A DNA stretch of 64,000 nucleotides from Flagellimonas pelagia (GTDB taxonomy: Bacteria > Bacteroidota > Bacteroidia > Flavobacteriales > Flavobacteriaceae): positions 124,001-188,000 of the forward strand of contig NZ_QXFI01000025.1 of the NCBI RefSeq assembly GCF_003584135.1, in the 5' to 3' direction. Made by a program: the position numbers and the translations under genes. The notes under the pieces are model-generated. The model did no database searches, was not told the DNA's origin, and saw only the letters and a list, made by a program, of their open reading frames with translations. Positions 44,108 through 52,932 of this stretch are shown here, piece after piece (position 1 is the first letter of the stretch; every line of letters starts with the position of its first letter).

Positions 44108-45261
44108 CGGATCAATACCTTATCAATAAATTCCCGTACCACTCCAGAACCACCTTTTTTGTCCAAAACATAAATATTGGGAATGCTTTTTATTGTCTCA
44201 CTAGCGTCTTGCGGACATGCAGCAATACCAACTTCGGACAACAGTTCATAGCAATTAATATCATCGCCTATATATGCTACCTGATCAAGCGTAAACCCCA
44301 GTTCTTCGCAAATGGCCGAGGCGGCATTGAGTTTTCCGCCATGTTTAGCCCCCTGTGTTAAAAAATCCACTTTCATTTTTGCAGCTCTGCGCTCCACAAT
44401 TTTTGTGTTCTCCGAGGTAATAATGGCTGTTTTCAAGCCGGCTTTCCTAGCAAGTTCAAATCCCATTCCATCACGGGTGTTGAACTTTTTCAATTCGTCT
44501 CCGTTCTCAGAATAATACATCCCTGCATCTGTCAAAACCCCGTCAACATCGGAAATCAAAAGTTTGATTTCCTTTATATTTTGGCTTTTAAGGATATGTT
44601 TCCTCATCAATCCTTCCATCTGCAACCAGTCATGCTCTTCATCAAGCTCACCGAACGTATACTCCGGCATTTCACATATCCCAACCTTCCCGCTCAATCG
44701 GTTCTTATCTCTCACAATATTTTTGACCTTGTTTATATAAAATGCCCCGTTTTCCATCAATGTGCCATCAAATTCCTGTCTCCTAGGTCTTTTTTCGTAC
44801 TCATAATTAATGGGGCTGCCATCCGAATTCCAAAAGAATCTTTTGAATCGGACACATGACAGAACCGAGTCATAACTTTTTCCCTCTCCATATATCTCCA
44901 AACCATTTTTCAAATCATTGGCAATAAGCAAAGGGGAGGTGGCCTGAATCAAAACAATATCATCTTCCTCCGAAATGGTCGCATCAGAGAAAAAATATTC
45001 CAATAGAACCGATTCGGTTGACGATTCATCCCTGGCGTTTTCATCCGATCTTTTGTAAATGGACAATTTTGGTATGTTCAGCCCCTTAACCTTTTCGGAA
45101 ATTTTATCACTGTCAGTAGCAACTATCACCTTATCAATACCTAAACTATCTGAGGCGGCCTTTGCGGTCCAATAAACCAATGGCATACCGCAAAAGGGCT
45201 TTATGTTTTTAAGTGGAATCGATTTGCTGCCACCCCTGACGGGAATAAATGCTATGACCAT
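44104..45261 (-). CDS. Acylneuraminate cytidylyltransferase fused to a KdsC-like HAD phosphatase
   Basis: A 385-residue two-domain enzyme. Residues 1-225 are a CMP-nonulosonate synthetase (PVRGGSKSIPLKN, 7-19; QATSPLL at 106-112), which activates the acid with CTP. Residues 232-385 are a KdsC-type HAD phosphatase with DVDGVLTD (238-245), ITSEN and GDDINCYEL, the usual metal-binding Asp set. Fusions like this resemble animal CMP-sialate synthetase and some bacterial KDN enzymes. The phosphatase could remove the 9-phosphate of the synthase product. The fusion is seen directly; the substrate is inferred. Confidence 0.88.
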   Translation of the reverse strand: MVIAFIPVRGGSKSIPLKNIKPFCGMPLVYWTAKAASDSLGIDKVIVATDSDKISEKVKGLNIPKLSIYKRSDENARDESSTESVLLEYFFSDATISEEDDIVLIQATSPLLIANDLKNGLEIYGEGKSYDSVLSCVRFKRFFWNSDGSPINYEYEKRPRRQEFDGTLMENGAFYINKVKNIVRDKNRLSGKVGICEMPEYTFGELDEEHDWLQMEGLMRKHILKSQNIKEIKLLISDVDGVLTDAGMYYSENGDELKKFNTRDGMGFELARKAGLKTAIITSENTKIVERRAAKMKVDFLTQGAKHGGKLNAASAICEELGFTLDQVAYIGDDINCYELLSEVGIAACPQDASETIKSIPNIYVLDKKGGSGVVREFIDKVLIR

Positions 45262-45266
45262 TAAAT

Positions 45267-46139
45267 TTAGACCTTTTTATATTTCAATTTGTCCCTTTGT
45301 ACCTGTTCAATTCCCAGAATGTCCTCTTGCTTATAGGTCAGCGCCTTATGGGTGGCATTAAGGTCCCTGCATAGTTTTCTAAGTCCTGCGGGCTCCAGGG
45401 AAGCTGCATGGTCGGTTCCTTTCCAAGTTCTGTCCTTGGTAAAATGTCTTTCAACCCAGAATGCTCCCAAGGTGTAGGCCGCATTGTCTATGGCAATACC
45501 CAAATGATGCCCGGAAAATCCAATCATTTTAACTCGATCTCCATATGTTTCATGCAATCTTTTAATCTCAAGCAAACAAACATCTTCAAATGGAACTGGA
45601 TAGCCTGAAGTACAGGAGTAGATAACCAAACGGTCTTTCGCCTGATCGGTCTCCTCAAAAAACTCCACTACCTTAGCCTCTTCCTCCTTTGTGGTCATTC
45701 CAAATGAGAGATGCACTTCACCATTGTACTCGTCCCTCAATACCTTCAACATCTCAAAATTGTTGTTACACGCCGAGGGCACTTTCAACAAAGAAGGATC
45801 AATCGTAATCATTTCACGAGCCGAGGTGGTATCCCAAACCGAAGTCGAATATTCCAAGCCAATTTTTTCGCAATGCGTTTTTAATCCGCGGTGTTGTTCA
45901 ACATCAAACTCCAAATACTCCCTATGTGCACCATAAGTGTCTCCATACGAATTTCTGGGATTAGGGTGTGGCGCATTGTACTGTTCTTCGGTTAACAACT
46001 CCTTGTTGTTTCGCTTTTGAAACTTTGCTACATCTGCACCGCATAATTTTGCAAGGTCCAATAATTCAATTGCTATATCAAATTCACCTTTGTGATTACA
46101 GCCAATTTCTGCTATTACCTTTGGTTTCTCGTAATTCAT
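45267..46139 (-). CDS. N-acetylneuraminate synthase family protein (barrel only)
   Basis: A 290-residue TIM-barrel condensing enzyme of the NeuB family (AEIGCNHKGEFDIA at 10-23, KFQKR, MIGFSGHHLG, WVERHFT). It would join PEP to a hexosamine or mannose derivative to give a nonulosonic acid. Ordinary NeuB is about 350 residues with a C-terminal SAF (antifreeze-like) domain, but this one ends just after the barrel. Barrel-only members exist, and this one may use a phosphorylated substrate such as mannose 6-phosphate. It is 5 bp upstream of the cytidylyltransferase fusion. Confidence 0.85.
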   Translation of the reverse strand: MNYEKPKVIAEIGCNHKGEFDIAIELLDLAKLCGADVAKFQKRNNKELLTEEQYNAPHPNPRNSYGDTYGAHREYLEFDVEQHRGLKTHCEKIGLEYSTSVWDTTSAREMITIDPSLLKVPSACNNNFEMLKVLRDEYNGEVHLSFGMTTKEEEAKVVEFFEETDQAKDRLVIYSCTSGYPVPFEDVCLLEIKRLHETYGDRVKMIGFSGHHLGIAIDNAAYTLGAFWVERHFTKDRTWKGTDHAASLEPAGLRKLCRDLNATHKALTYKQEDILGIEQVQRDKLKYKKV

Positions 46140-46149
46140 TATTCAGATT

Positions 46150-46722
46150 TTAATTTAAATTTAATTTTTTAATCATCAATTTCTCAAAGTAATCGGTACT
46201 CACCATTATTGGATCATATATTCCATTTTGTTCGGACAACGAAAGCTTTGGATATATGGAATCTTTATCAACATACTTATTAAACACAAAATACTTATAA
46301 ATCAAGTCTCTATTTATTTCAATCTCAAAATTTGCATTCCTCAATACGAGTTTATATAAATCTATTTCATTAATATTTTTATTCGACCCCAAGTCGATTC
46401 GTAATTTGGTTGGGACCACTCCTTTTTGCAATTGGAAACTTACCACCTGCACATAATCCTTTCCATTGATTTTTTTTTTAATAAGGGCATCCGGACTCCA
46501 TTTATTGATGTCTTTGGACAAATACATGAGACTCACTTCCTCTTCTTCGGGAATTATCACGTGCATTGCAATAAAAAGACCCTTGGAGTCATCATATTGA
46601 TTTTTCATGGCCTTATCAGCACTAAATTCCGTGCAAGAAACACAAAGTAAAATTAAGGGAATAATCAATGGTATTTTAACCTCCCTAAAAACTTGCAAAT
46701 TTCTATTCGTCATTAAATCCAT
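46150..46722 (-). CDS. Unrecognised lipoprotein inside the polysaccharide locus
   Basis: A 190-residue protein with a lipobox VSC at about residues 28-30 after a hydrophobic stretch (IPLIIPLILLC). After that the protein is polar and beta-rich, with many K, N, D and I, and no motif I recognise. It is strongly AT-rich even for this locus. It lies between rfbC and the nonulosonate synthase, 33 bp after rfbC. An alternative start is Met4. Perhaps a lipid-anchored accessory protein of polymer export; no firmer call is possible. Confidence 0.55.
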   Translation of the reverse strand: MDLMTNRNLQVFREVKIPLIIPLILLCVSCTEFSADKAMKNQYDDSKGLFIAMHVIIPEEEEVSLMYLSKDINKWSPDALIKKKINGKDYVQVVSFQLQKGVVPTKLRIDLGSNKNINEIDLYKLVLRNANFEIEINRDLIYKYFVFNKYVDKDSIYPKLSLSEQNGIYDPIMVSTDYFEKLMIKKLNLN

Positions 46723-46755
46723 ATTTTTTAAGGGACAACGTTAAAAAGACTAAAA

Positions 46756-47295
46756 TCAGATGTGTTTTAACCGTTTAAGTTCTAAATCCTTTTTTGAAAC
46801 TATTGGGTCAAAATCACCCAATCGCCAATCAATACCAAGGAATGGGTCGTCATATTTAACCCCACCTTCGGATGCTTTATTGTAATAGTTGTCACATTTA
46901 TAAAAAAAATGGGCGGTATCGCTCAACACCACAAACCCATGTGCAAAACCTCTTGGGACAAACAATTGTTTCTTGTTCTCGCTTGACAACTCAATTGACA
47001 CATATTGCCCATATGTTGGAGAATCCTCACGCAAATCGACCGCCACATCCAATACGTTACCATCCAAAACACAGACAAGCTTTGCCTGGGCATGTTCTCC
47101 TTTTTGAAAATGAAGTCCTCTTAAAACTCCTTTTTTTGAATGGGATTGATTGTCCTGCACAAAAGTTACTTCTTGACCTATCGCCTCACAAAAGTTCTTA
47201 TGATTAAAACTTTCAAAAAAATAGCCTCTTTCATCCTTAAAAACGTTTGGTTCAATGATAAAGCAGCCCTTAAGTTTGGTTTCAGTTACTTTCAT
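46756..47295 (-). CDS. rfbC: dTDP-4-dehydrorhamnose 3,5-epimerase
   Basis: Third step of dTDP-L-rhamnose synthesis, a cupin-fold epimerase of 179 residues. It shows RGYFFESFN near residue 24, the substrate pocket VRGLHFQKG variant (LRGLHFQKGEHAQAKLV) with the catalytic His, VDLREDSPTYG and FVPRGFAHGFVVLSD. The start overlaps the rfbA stop by one base (TGATG). Firm. Confidence 0.96.
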   Translation of the reverse strand: MKVTETKLKGCFIIEPNVFKDERGYFFESFNHKNFCEAIGQEVTFVQDNQSHSKKGVLRGLHFQKGEHAQAKLVCVLDGNVLDVAVDLREDSPTYGQYVSIELSSENKKQLFVPRGFAHGFVVLSDTAHFFYKCDNYYNKASEGGVKYDDPFLGIDWRLGDFDPIVSKKDLELKRLKHI

Positions 47296-48164
47296 CAATC
47301 TTCCTTATTCAAAATGCCCAATAGGTTTTTACCGTACCCACTCTTCATCAGTGGTTGTGCCAATGCCTTGAACTGTTCTTTGTCAATATACCCCATTTCA
47401 AAGGCAGCCGCCTCAATAGCCCCTATTTTTAGGCCCTGCCTCTCTTCGATGACCTCAACAAATTGTGAGGCCTGCATTAACGATTGAAAGGTTCCGGTGT
47501 CCAACCAAGCGGTACCCCTGTCTAAAATACTAACATTGAGCGTTCCCCTTTTTAAATATTCTTTGTTGACATCGGTAATTTCCAGTTCTCCCCTTGGGCT
47601 AGGTTTTATATTCTTGGCTATGGCAACTACCTCGTTATCATAAAAATAAATTCCGGGCACGGCAAAATTGGACTTGGGCACTGCAGGTTTTTCCTCAATA
47701 CTGATGGCCTTTCCTTCATCATCAAACTCTACAACCCCATAGCGTTCCGGATCATGTACGCGATAGGCATAAATGACACCACCCTGTGGGTCGTTGTTAG
47801 ATTGTAACAATTTGGCCAGGCCCGTACCGTAGAAAATGTTATCTCCAAGAATCAACGCCACTTTTTCACTTCCAATAAATTTTTCTCCGATGATAAATGC
47901 TTCCGCCAACCCATTCGGGGCTTCTTGAATGGCATATGAAAAGGAACATCCATACTTTTTCCCGTCTCCCATGAGTTCCTGGAACAATGGCAGGTCTTTT
48001 GGAGTGGAGATGATCAAAATTTCCCTTATCCCCGAATACATCAAAGTGGATAGGGGATAATAAATCATCGGTTTGTCATAAATGGGCATTAACTGCTTGC
48101 TCACAGAAAGGGTCAAGGGATGCAATCTGGTTCCTGAGCCTCCTGCCAAAATGATTCCTTTCAT
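47295..48164 (-). CDS. rfbA: Glucose-1-phosphate thymidylyltransferase
   Basis: First step of dTDP-rhamnose synthesis: glucose 1-phosphate + dTTP to dTDP-glucose. It has 289 residues. [18 protein letters not shown] at the start is the nucleotide-binding motif, with [24 protein letters not shown] and [14 protein letters not shown] following. It is the ordinary short RmlA length and precedes rfbC. Confidence 0.97.
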   Translation of the reverse strand: MKGIILAGGSGTRLHPLTLSVSKQLMPIYDKPMIYYPLSTLMYSGIREILIISTPKDLPLFQELMGDGKKYGCSFSYAIQEAPNGLAEAFIIGEKFIGSEKVALILGDNIFYGTGLAKLLQSNNDPQGGVIYAYRVHDPERYGVVEFDDEGKAISIEEKPAVPKSNFAVPGIYFYDNEVVAIAKNIKPSPRGELEITDVNKEYLKRGTLNVSILDRGTAWLDTGTFQSLMQASQFVEVIEERQGLKIGAIEAAAFEMGYIDKEQFKALAQPLMKSGYGKNLLGILNKED

Positions 48165-48175
48165 TTAAAAAATAT

Positions 48176-49234
48176 TTATTGATATTGCGTTTTGTAGTAT
48201 GTTTTATAATCTCCAGAGGTTACATGCTCCAACCATTCCCGGTTATCAAAATACCAGTCTATTGTGAGCTCAAGTCCTTCCTCGAATGTCACAGATGGTT
48301 TCCAACCAAGCTCTTTGTTGATCTTTGTGGCATCGATTGCATAGCGCAGGTCGTGCCCTGGCCGATCCTTGATAAAGGTTATCAATTGTTCCGAAGTGCC
48401 TCCCTCCCTTTTAAGTTTCTTATCCATTAAGCGGCACAACACTTTTACAAGGTCAATGTTTTTCCACTCGTTGAAACCCCCAATATTATAGGTCTCGCCA
48501 TTTTTGCCTTTATGATATATCAAATCTATCGCCCTTGCATGGTCTTTTACATAAAGCCAATCACGCGTATAATTACCATCGCCATATACTGGTAGTGGGT
48601 TTTTATTTATGATATTGTTTATGAAAAGGGGTATCAACTTTTCGGGAAAATGGTTTGGTCCATAATTATTGGAACAATTGGAAATCACATACGACAGTCC
48701 GTAAGTTTCACCATATGCCCTTACGAAATGATCTGAACTTGCCTTGGACGCGGAATAAGGTGAATTGGGGCTATAAGGGGTTGTTTCGGTGAAAAAGCCA
48801 GACTCTCCCAATGTCCCGTATACTTCATCTGTGCTTATATGATAAAAGCGGAAATTTGGGTTTTCCTTCGCCAATTTTACAGAAGCATTCAATAAATTGA
48901 CAGTACCCAATACGTTTGTTCGCACGAACGACAATGGATCAGAAATGGATCTATCCACATGCGATTCAGCGGCCAAATGAATTACCCCGTCAAATTTTTT
49001 ATTGTGGAAAAGTTCATCAATGAAATCTGAATCAGTGATGTCACCTTTTAGAAAAGTATAATTAGGGGCATTTTCTACATCCTTTAGATTTTCAAGGTTG
49101 CCGGCATAAGTAAGAGCATCCAAGTTGAAAATTTGATAGTTAGCGTATTTGCCCACAAACTGTCTGACCACATGAGACCCAATAAAGCCTGCGCCGCCTG
49201 TAATCAATATTTTTTTGTTTTTGAATTTGTTCAT
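48176..49234 (-). CDS. rfbB: dTDP-glucose 4,6-dehydratase
   Basis: Second step: dTDP-glucose to dTDP-4-keto-6-deoxyglucose, an extended SDR of 352 residues. Seen are the NAD motif GGAGFIGSH, the AAESHVDRS segment, the STDEVYG catalytic block, YSASKASSDH (Tyr-x3-Lys), and SNNYGPNHFPEKLIP. It precedes rfbA by 11 bp. Firm. Confidence 0.97.
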   Translation of the reverse strand: MNKFKNKKILITGGAGFIGSHVVRQFVGKYANYQIFNLDALTYAGNLENLKDVENAPNYTFLKGDITDSDFIDELFHNKKFDGVIHLAAESHVDRSISDPLSFVRTNVLGTVNLLNASVKLAKENPNFRFYHISTDEVYGTLGESGFFTETTPYSPNSPYSASKASSDHFVRAYGETYGLSYVISNCSNNYGPNHFPEKLIPLFINNIINKNPLPVYGDGNYTRDWLYVKDHARAIDLIYHKGKNGETYNIGGFNEWKNIDLVKVLCRLMDKKLKREGGTSEQLITFIKDRPGHDLRYAIDATKINKELGWKPSVTFEEGLELTIDWYFDNREWLEHVTSGDYKTYYKTQYQ

Positions 49235-49286
49235 TGGTATGATTTCAAAGGCCTTATGTTTGATTAAAATTGGGGGAGTCTTTAAT

Positions 49287-50063
49287 TTAAACGATTACGC
49301 TGTTTATAGGTCTTTTTGCGAAAGTACGATATTTCCTATCCAGAACAAGGTTCACCTTGTGCGTCAAGCCGTTTTCTTTCAGAATTTGTTCTGCAAAATC
49401 ATACCATGTCATGGGTTTGCCATCAGTAACATGATAGATGCCGAAAGGCTTTTCTTCATTTAGAAGGTTTTCGGTGATGAACCCGACCAAGGATTCCGTA
49501 TTAGTGGGGCAGCCTATTTGTTCATCGGTAATATGAAGGTCTTGCCCTTCGGATGCTCTTTTTACAATGGTTCTGTAAAAATTATGCCCATACTTTTTAC
49601 TGTAAAGCCATGAGGTCCTTAAGATGTAATACTTCTCCAATAACTCCTTGATATACTGCTCCCCTTTGAGTTTGGAATTTCCATACTCGTTGATGGGATT
49701 GGTTTCGTCTTTAATGGTATATGGACCTTTTTTCTTGCCATCAAACACATAATCGGTTGAAATATGTATTAAAACAGCTCCATTATCCTTACAAGCCTTG
49801 GCCAAATTTTTTACTCCTTCTGCATTCACTGCAAATGCAAGCCTGGGAGTCTTCTCCGCTTGTTCCACATTGGTATAGGCCGCACAGTTTATACAGTAAT
49901 CATAACCCCCATTTCCCAACACTTCATCAAGGTCCTCTTTTTTGGTAATATCCAAATCCTGCGAAGTCTTAAAATCAAAATGATAACCATAAAATTTAGG
50001 TGCAAGCTCTTTTAATGTCTTACCCAATTGTCCTCCTGCTCCAGTTACAACCACCTTTTTCAT
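49287..50063 (-). CDS. rfbD: dTDP-4-dehydrorhamnose reductase
   Basis: Last step of dTDP-L-rhamnose synthesis, an SDR of 258 residues, somewhat shorter than the usual 280-300. Visible are GAGGQLGKTL, NCAAYTNVEQAE, ISTDYVFDG, YGNSKLKGEQ (Tyr-x3-Lys) and the substrate segment LRTSWLYSKKYGHNFYRTI. The C-terminal end around KRPINSVIV is short. It begins the dTDP-rhamnose block, just after the Wzz gene. Confidence 0.95.
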   Translation of the reverse strand: MKKVVVTGAGGQLGKTLKELAPKFYGYHFDFKTSQDLDITKKEDLDEVLGNGGYDYCINCAAYTNVEQAEKTPRLAFAVNAEGVKNLAKACKDNGAVLIHISTDYVFDGKKKGPYTIKDETNPINEYGNSKLKGEQYIKELLEKYYILRTSWLYSKKYGHNFYRTIVKRASEGQDLHITDEQIGCPTNTESLVGFITENLLNEEKPFGIYHVTDGKPMTWYDFAEQILKENGLTHKVNLVLDRKYRTFAKRPINSVIV

Positions 50064-50139
50064 TGCTAAGGATAAAACATTAATTCATTGTGTAAATGAA
50101 GTTGTAGAGAAATGAATCGGTTACCCAAAATCATAAAGA

Positions 50140-51189
50140 TTATGGCTTTGTATAAGTCTTCAAGTACTTATTAAGTTCCAGAAGCGTCAAGACAAAAATT
50201 ACAAGGGCCAACAACGCCATGGGTAGTTTAAACTTATAGCTTTTTAAAAGTCCTTTTTGCTCAACACCCCTAGTTGGAAAATCGCTGATCACGTTGATAA
50301 TGGACGACTTGTTGGCCCTATCCTTGTTCAGTTCCACCAAACGTTGCTTTAAAACATCCCGCTCTTGTACCAAAGCCAATTCCCTGTTCTGGGATTCTCC
50401 GTTTTCTGCCATGTTGATACTGGTTCCTTGCATGGGCTTTTCCGCTTCTTTCACCAATACGGTACGATATAGGCTTTGTAAGGAATCTATCTCGACCAAT
50501 TGCTGTCTGTAAATGGAATCCTGAAGCGCAAGGTTTTCATCGTTTATCCTCTTTTGTAGCTTAAAATACCCATTTACTGAAATGGAATTGATGATTGCAG
50601 GCTGCATTTTTTTGGCCACCCTATTATCTGTGCTGATTACGGATATCTGATGGAACCTTGCGTCCAAGGAATTGAAGTTTTTCAAATAATTCTCAAAATC
50701 TATGGTCTTGATGGTGGTGGTATCCAACTCCCTCACAAATTCATCGAACAATTTGATCTTTTGGTTCTCGTCCGAATAGGAATCCGCATAGACTTCTTTA
50801 ATACTTGCCGCTTCATGTTCAGTAATGTTCAATGCCGTTGCCAAGGCCACAGAGTCATTAGCTTTCGCCAAATCGTCATAGAAAGCAATATTGTTATAGA
50901 GCTGCTGAACACTATTAAAGTTCGGCTCCACCACCATTTTGGAGATATACTTTTCGGGCAGGATAGTATCCAACACATACCCCCCAATCGCTCCAATGAC
51001 CAATGCCGTCCCTATAACTATTATGTTTTTCTGAATGAACAACAAGAATAACATCAGCACATGGAAAATGCCCTTAAAAATGCTGCCAATAAAATTGAAG
51101 ACCCTCTGAAAGCCCCTTCCTATCATCTGAAACAGTTGTCCCAAATCTATTTCATCCGATGTATTCTGATTTACTGGTTGGTCTGCCAT
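50140..51189 (-). CDS. Wzz-type chain-length determinant protein
   Basis: A 349-residue protein with an N-terminal cytoplasmic tail, a membrane helix (about 50-75), a long periplasmic coiled-coil-rich region and a second helix near the C-terminus (LPMALLALVIFVLTLLE). This is the Wzz/PCP-type layout that sets polymer length together with Wzy. It lacks a tyrosine kinase domain. It sits just upstream of the rhamnose genes and 3 bp after DUF6909. Confidence 0.85.
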   Translation of the reverse strand: MADQPVNQNTSDEIDLGQLFQMIGRGFQRVFNFIGSIFKGIFHVLMLFLLFIQKNIIVIGTALVIGAIGGYVLDTILPEKYISKMVVEPNFNSVQQLYNNIAFYDDLAKANDSVALATALNITEHEAASIKEVYADSYSDENQKIKLFDEFVRELDTTTIKTIDFENYLKNFNSLDARFHQISVISTDNRVAKKMQPAIINSISVNGYFKLQKRINDENLALQDSIYRQQLVEIDSLQSLYRTVLVKEAEKPMQGTSINMAENGESQNRELALVQERDVLKQRLVELNKDRANKSSIINVISDFPTRGVEQKGLLKSYKFKLPMALLALVIFVLTLLELNKYLKTYTKP

Positions 51190-51192
51190 ACC

Positions 51193-52881
51193 TTATGAAT
51201 TGAATATCTGTTTTAAAATCCTGTCCGTAATCAAATAGGTGGGTTTTACCCCTGTTGTTCCCAATCCGCCAGAAGCCAAGGTACTCCCTGTTTCCAAGGG
51301 ATTGTCCGACGCATAATAAGCATATCTTACCTTAACATCCTTTTTAATGCTCTTTCTGATCCGGGACGCCGATTGTATCGCCTTTTGGTAGTGAACACCT
51401 TCCATTTCCAAACCGATCACGTTCCATGTGGATTCGTGAAAGAACTTGAGCACATCCTTGTTCTGCAACGATGTCCCCAACACGGTCACCATGGTACCCT
51501 CCAAAACTTTCAGTCCATTGCCTTCAAAATCGGAAGCACTCAATTCGTTGTTGAACGGATAGTTGTCCGCTGTGCCTTCAAAAATATGTGCCGATGGAAT
51601 CATGAGATCGCCTTTGCCACCTTCCAATATGCCGGCCTTGCCCATGATGGACAATGAATCCACGGTCAAAAAATATTTTTCTCCATCCTCTTCCAGTGGT
51701 TTCAACAACTCATCAATGGTCTCATATGCCTGCTCCCCAAAGGCGTAGTCCATCACAAATATAACGGGTTTTTGTTCCTGTGGCATGTTTTCGGGCAATT
51801 CATAGCAACACGTGTCCTTGCCAAATTTTGCCGTATCAAAAATTTGAATGTCAATATTGGTTCCCGATTTATCATCCATAAAGATCATCCCGTTCTTTTC
51901 TGCAACGTTCTTTACCTTTTCATTGAGCTTCTTGTTCTTTTCCGAACTTAAGGCCTCATAAATCTTTAGGGAATTACTTTCAGGAAACTCCTTAGCCAAT
52001 GCTTTTTTTGCAAAAAGGGAATTCATGACACTGTGCATGTTGGCGCTGATGATATGCAATGGTCTTTCCAGCAGGCCCTTTTCCTTAAGGGTCTGTTTGA
52101 TGGTTTGGGCCCATTTCTCGCCATGGAGGTGGTGTCCCAAACGCTCCCTCAACAAAGGACTGAAAGTGATGGTCCTTTTATTGCCCGTGGTTTCCTCTTC
52201 AAGGGCCAATTTGCCTAACCAATAGATCACGTTCAGGAACCGATCCGGATCTTCAGGGGTTTTGAGCTTGTTCTGTATATCCCCGACCTCATCAAAGGTC
52301 CTGCCCAAAATATTGGCGGCATGAATCAAGGCGACTTCCCGATCATCATCATTCTTTTCCTCACTCAAGACAAACTCTGTAAGCTTGTCCCAATCCCGAA
52401 TGGTGGCACTACCACCATCCACAAGGACCCTTTTGCATATTTTCCCGGATTCGATGAACAAAAAGGTAAGGTGGGTAAGGATGTCGTAAATATCACTGCG
52501 GCCCCGGGTAATCTCGATGTTCATCTGTTCATCATCAATGCGATAACAGTTTCTGCGCCGTTTGGGAGGAACGATGGCCTTTAAATGGGATTTGGAAAAT
52601 CCCTCGTCTGAAGTCAAATTGATAAACCGGCATTCTTCAATGCCTTCCGGTAGTCGTTCCAACACATAAATCAGTCCGTTGAGTTCTGCCTTATCCTCGG
52701 CAATGGTCCCATAAATTTCGGGGCGTAACAATAAAAGTGCACTCCTTAGGGCATTACCTGATACGCCGGAAGGTTTGTAAAAACCCCTGTTGAGCAAATG
52801 CCTCATGGTGATGTACAATCGCTCAATAGCATTGGTGGACTCCTGTGCCCTGGTGGTCTGTTTTACTTCTGTTGCTATCAT
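51193..52881 (-). CDS. DUF6909 family protein with a nucleoside-phosphorylase-like C-terminal half
   Basis: A 562-residue cytoplasmic protein of flavobacterial DUF6909. The N-terminal half (about 1-240) is helical, with SGVSGNALRSALLLLRPEIYG and a stretch of charged residues. The C-terminal half has VIFVMDYAFGEQAYET, SIMGKAGILEGGKGDLMIP and VIGLEMEGVHYQKAI. The last is like the Glu motif of purine nucleoside phosphorylase/AMP nucleosidase folds. A nucleotide- or nucleoside-binding function is therefore possible but unproven. It sits between GH3 and Wzz and is part of the envelope locus by position. Confidence 0.72.
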   Translation of the reverse strand: MIATEVKQTTRAQESTNAIERLYITMRHLLNRGFYKPSGVSGNALRSALLLLRPEIYGTIAEDKAELNGLIYVLERLPEGIEECRFINLTSDEGFSKSHLKAIVPPKRRRNCYRIDDEQMNIEITRGRSDIYDILTHLTFLFIESGKICKRVLVDGGSATIRDWDKLTEFVLSEEKNDDDREVALIHAANILGRTFDEVGDIQNKLKTPEDPDRFLNVIYWLGKLALEEETTGNKRTITFSPLLRERLGHHLHGEKWAQTIKQTLKEKGLLERPLHIISANMHSVMNSLFAKKALAKEFPESNSLKIYEALSSEKNKKLNEKVKNVAEKNGMIFMDDKSGTNIDIQIFDTAKFGKDTCCYELPENMPQEQKPVIFVMDYAFGEQAYETIDELLKPLEEDGEKYFLTVDSLSIMGKAGILEGGKGDLMIPSAHIFEGTADNYPFNNELSASDFEGNGLKVLEGTMVTVLGTSLQNKDVLKFFHESTWNVIGLEMEGVHYQKAIQSASRIRKSIKKDVKVRYAYYASDNPLETGSTLASGGLGTTGVKPTYLITDRILKQIFNS

Positions 52882-52932
52882 TACTTCTTGGCAAAAATAA
52901 ATGAATTCCTACGAAAGTACGGTGGTTCCGGC

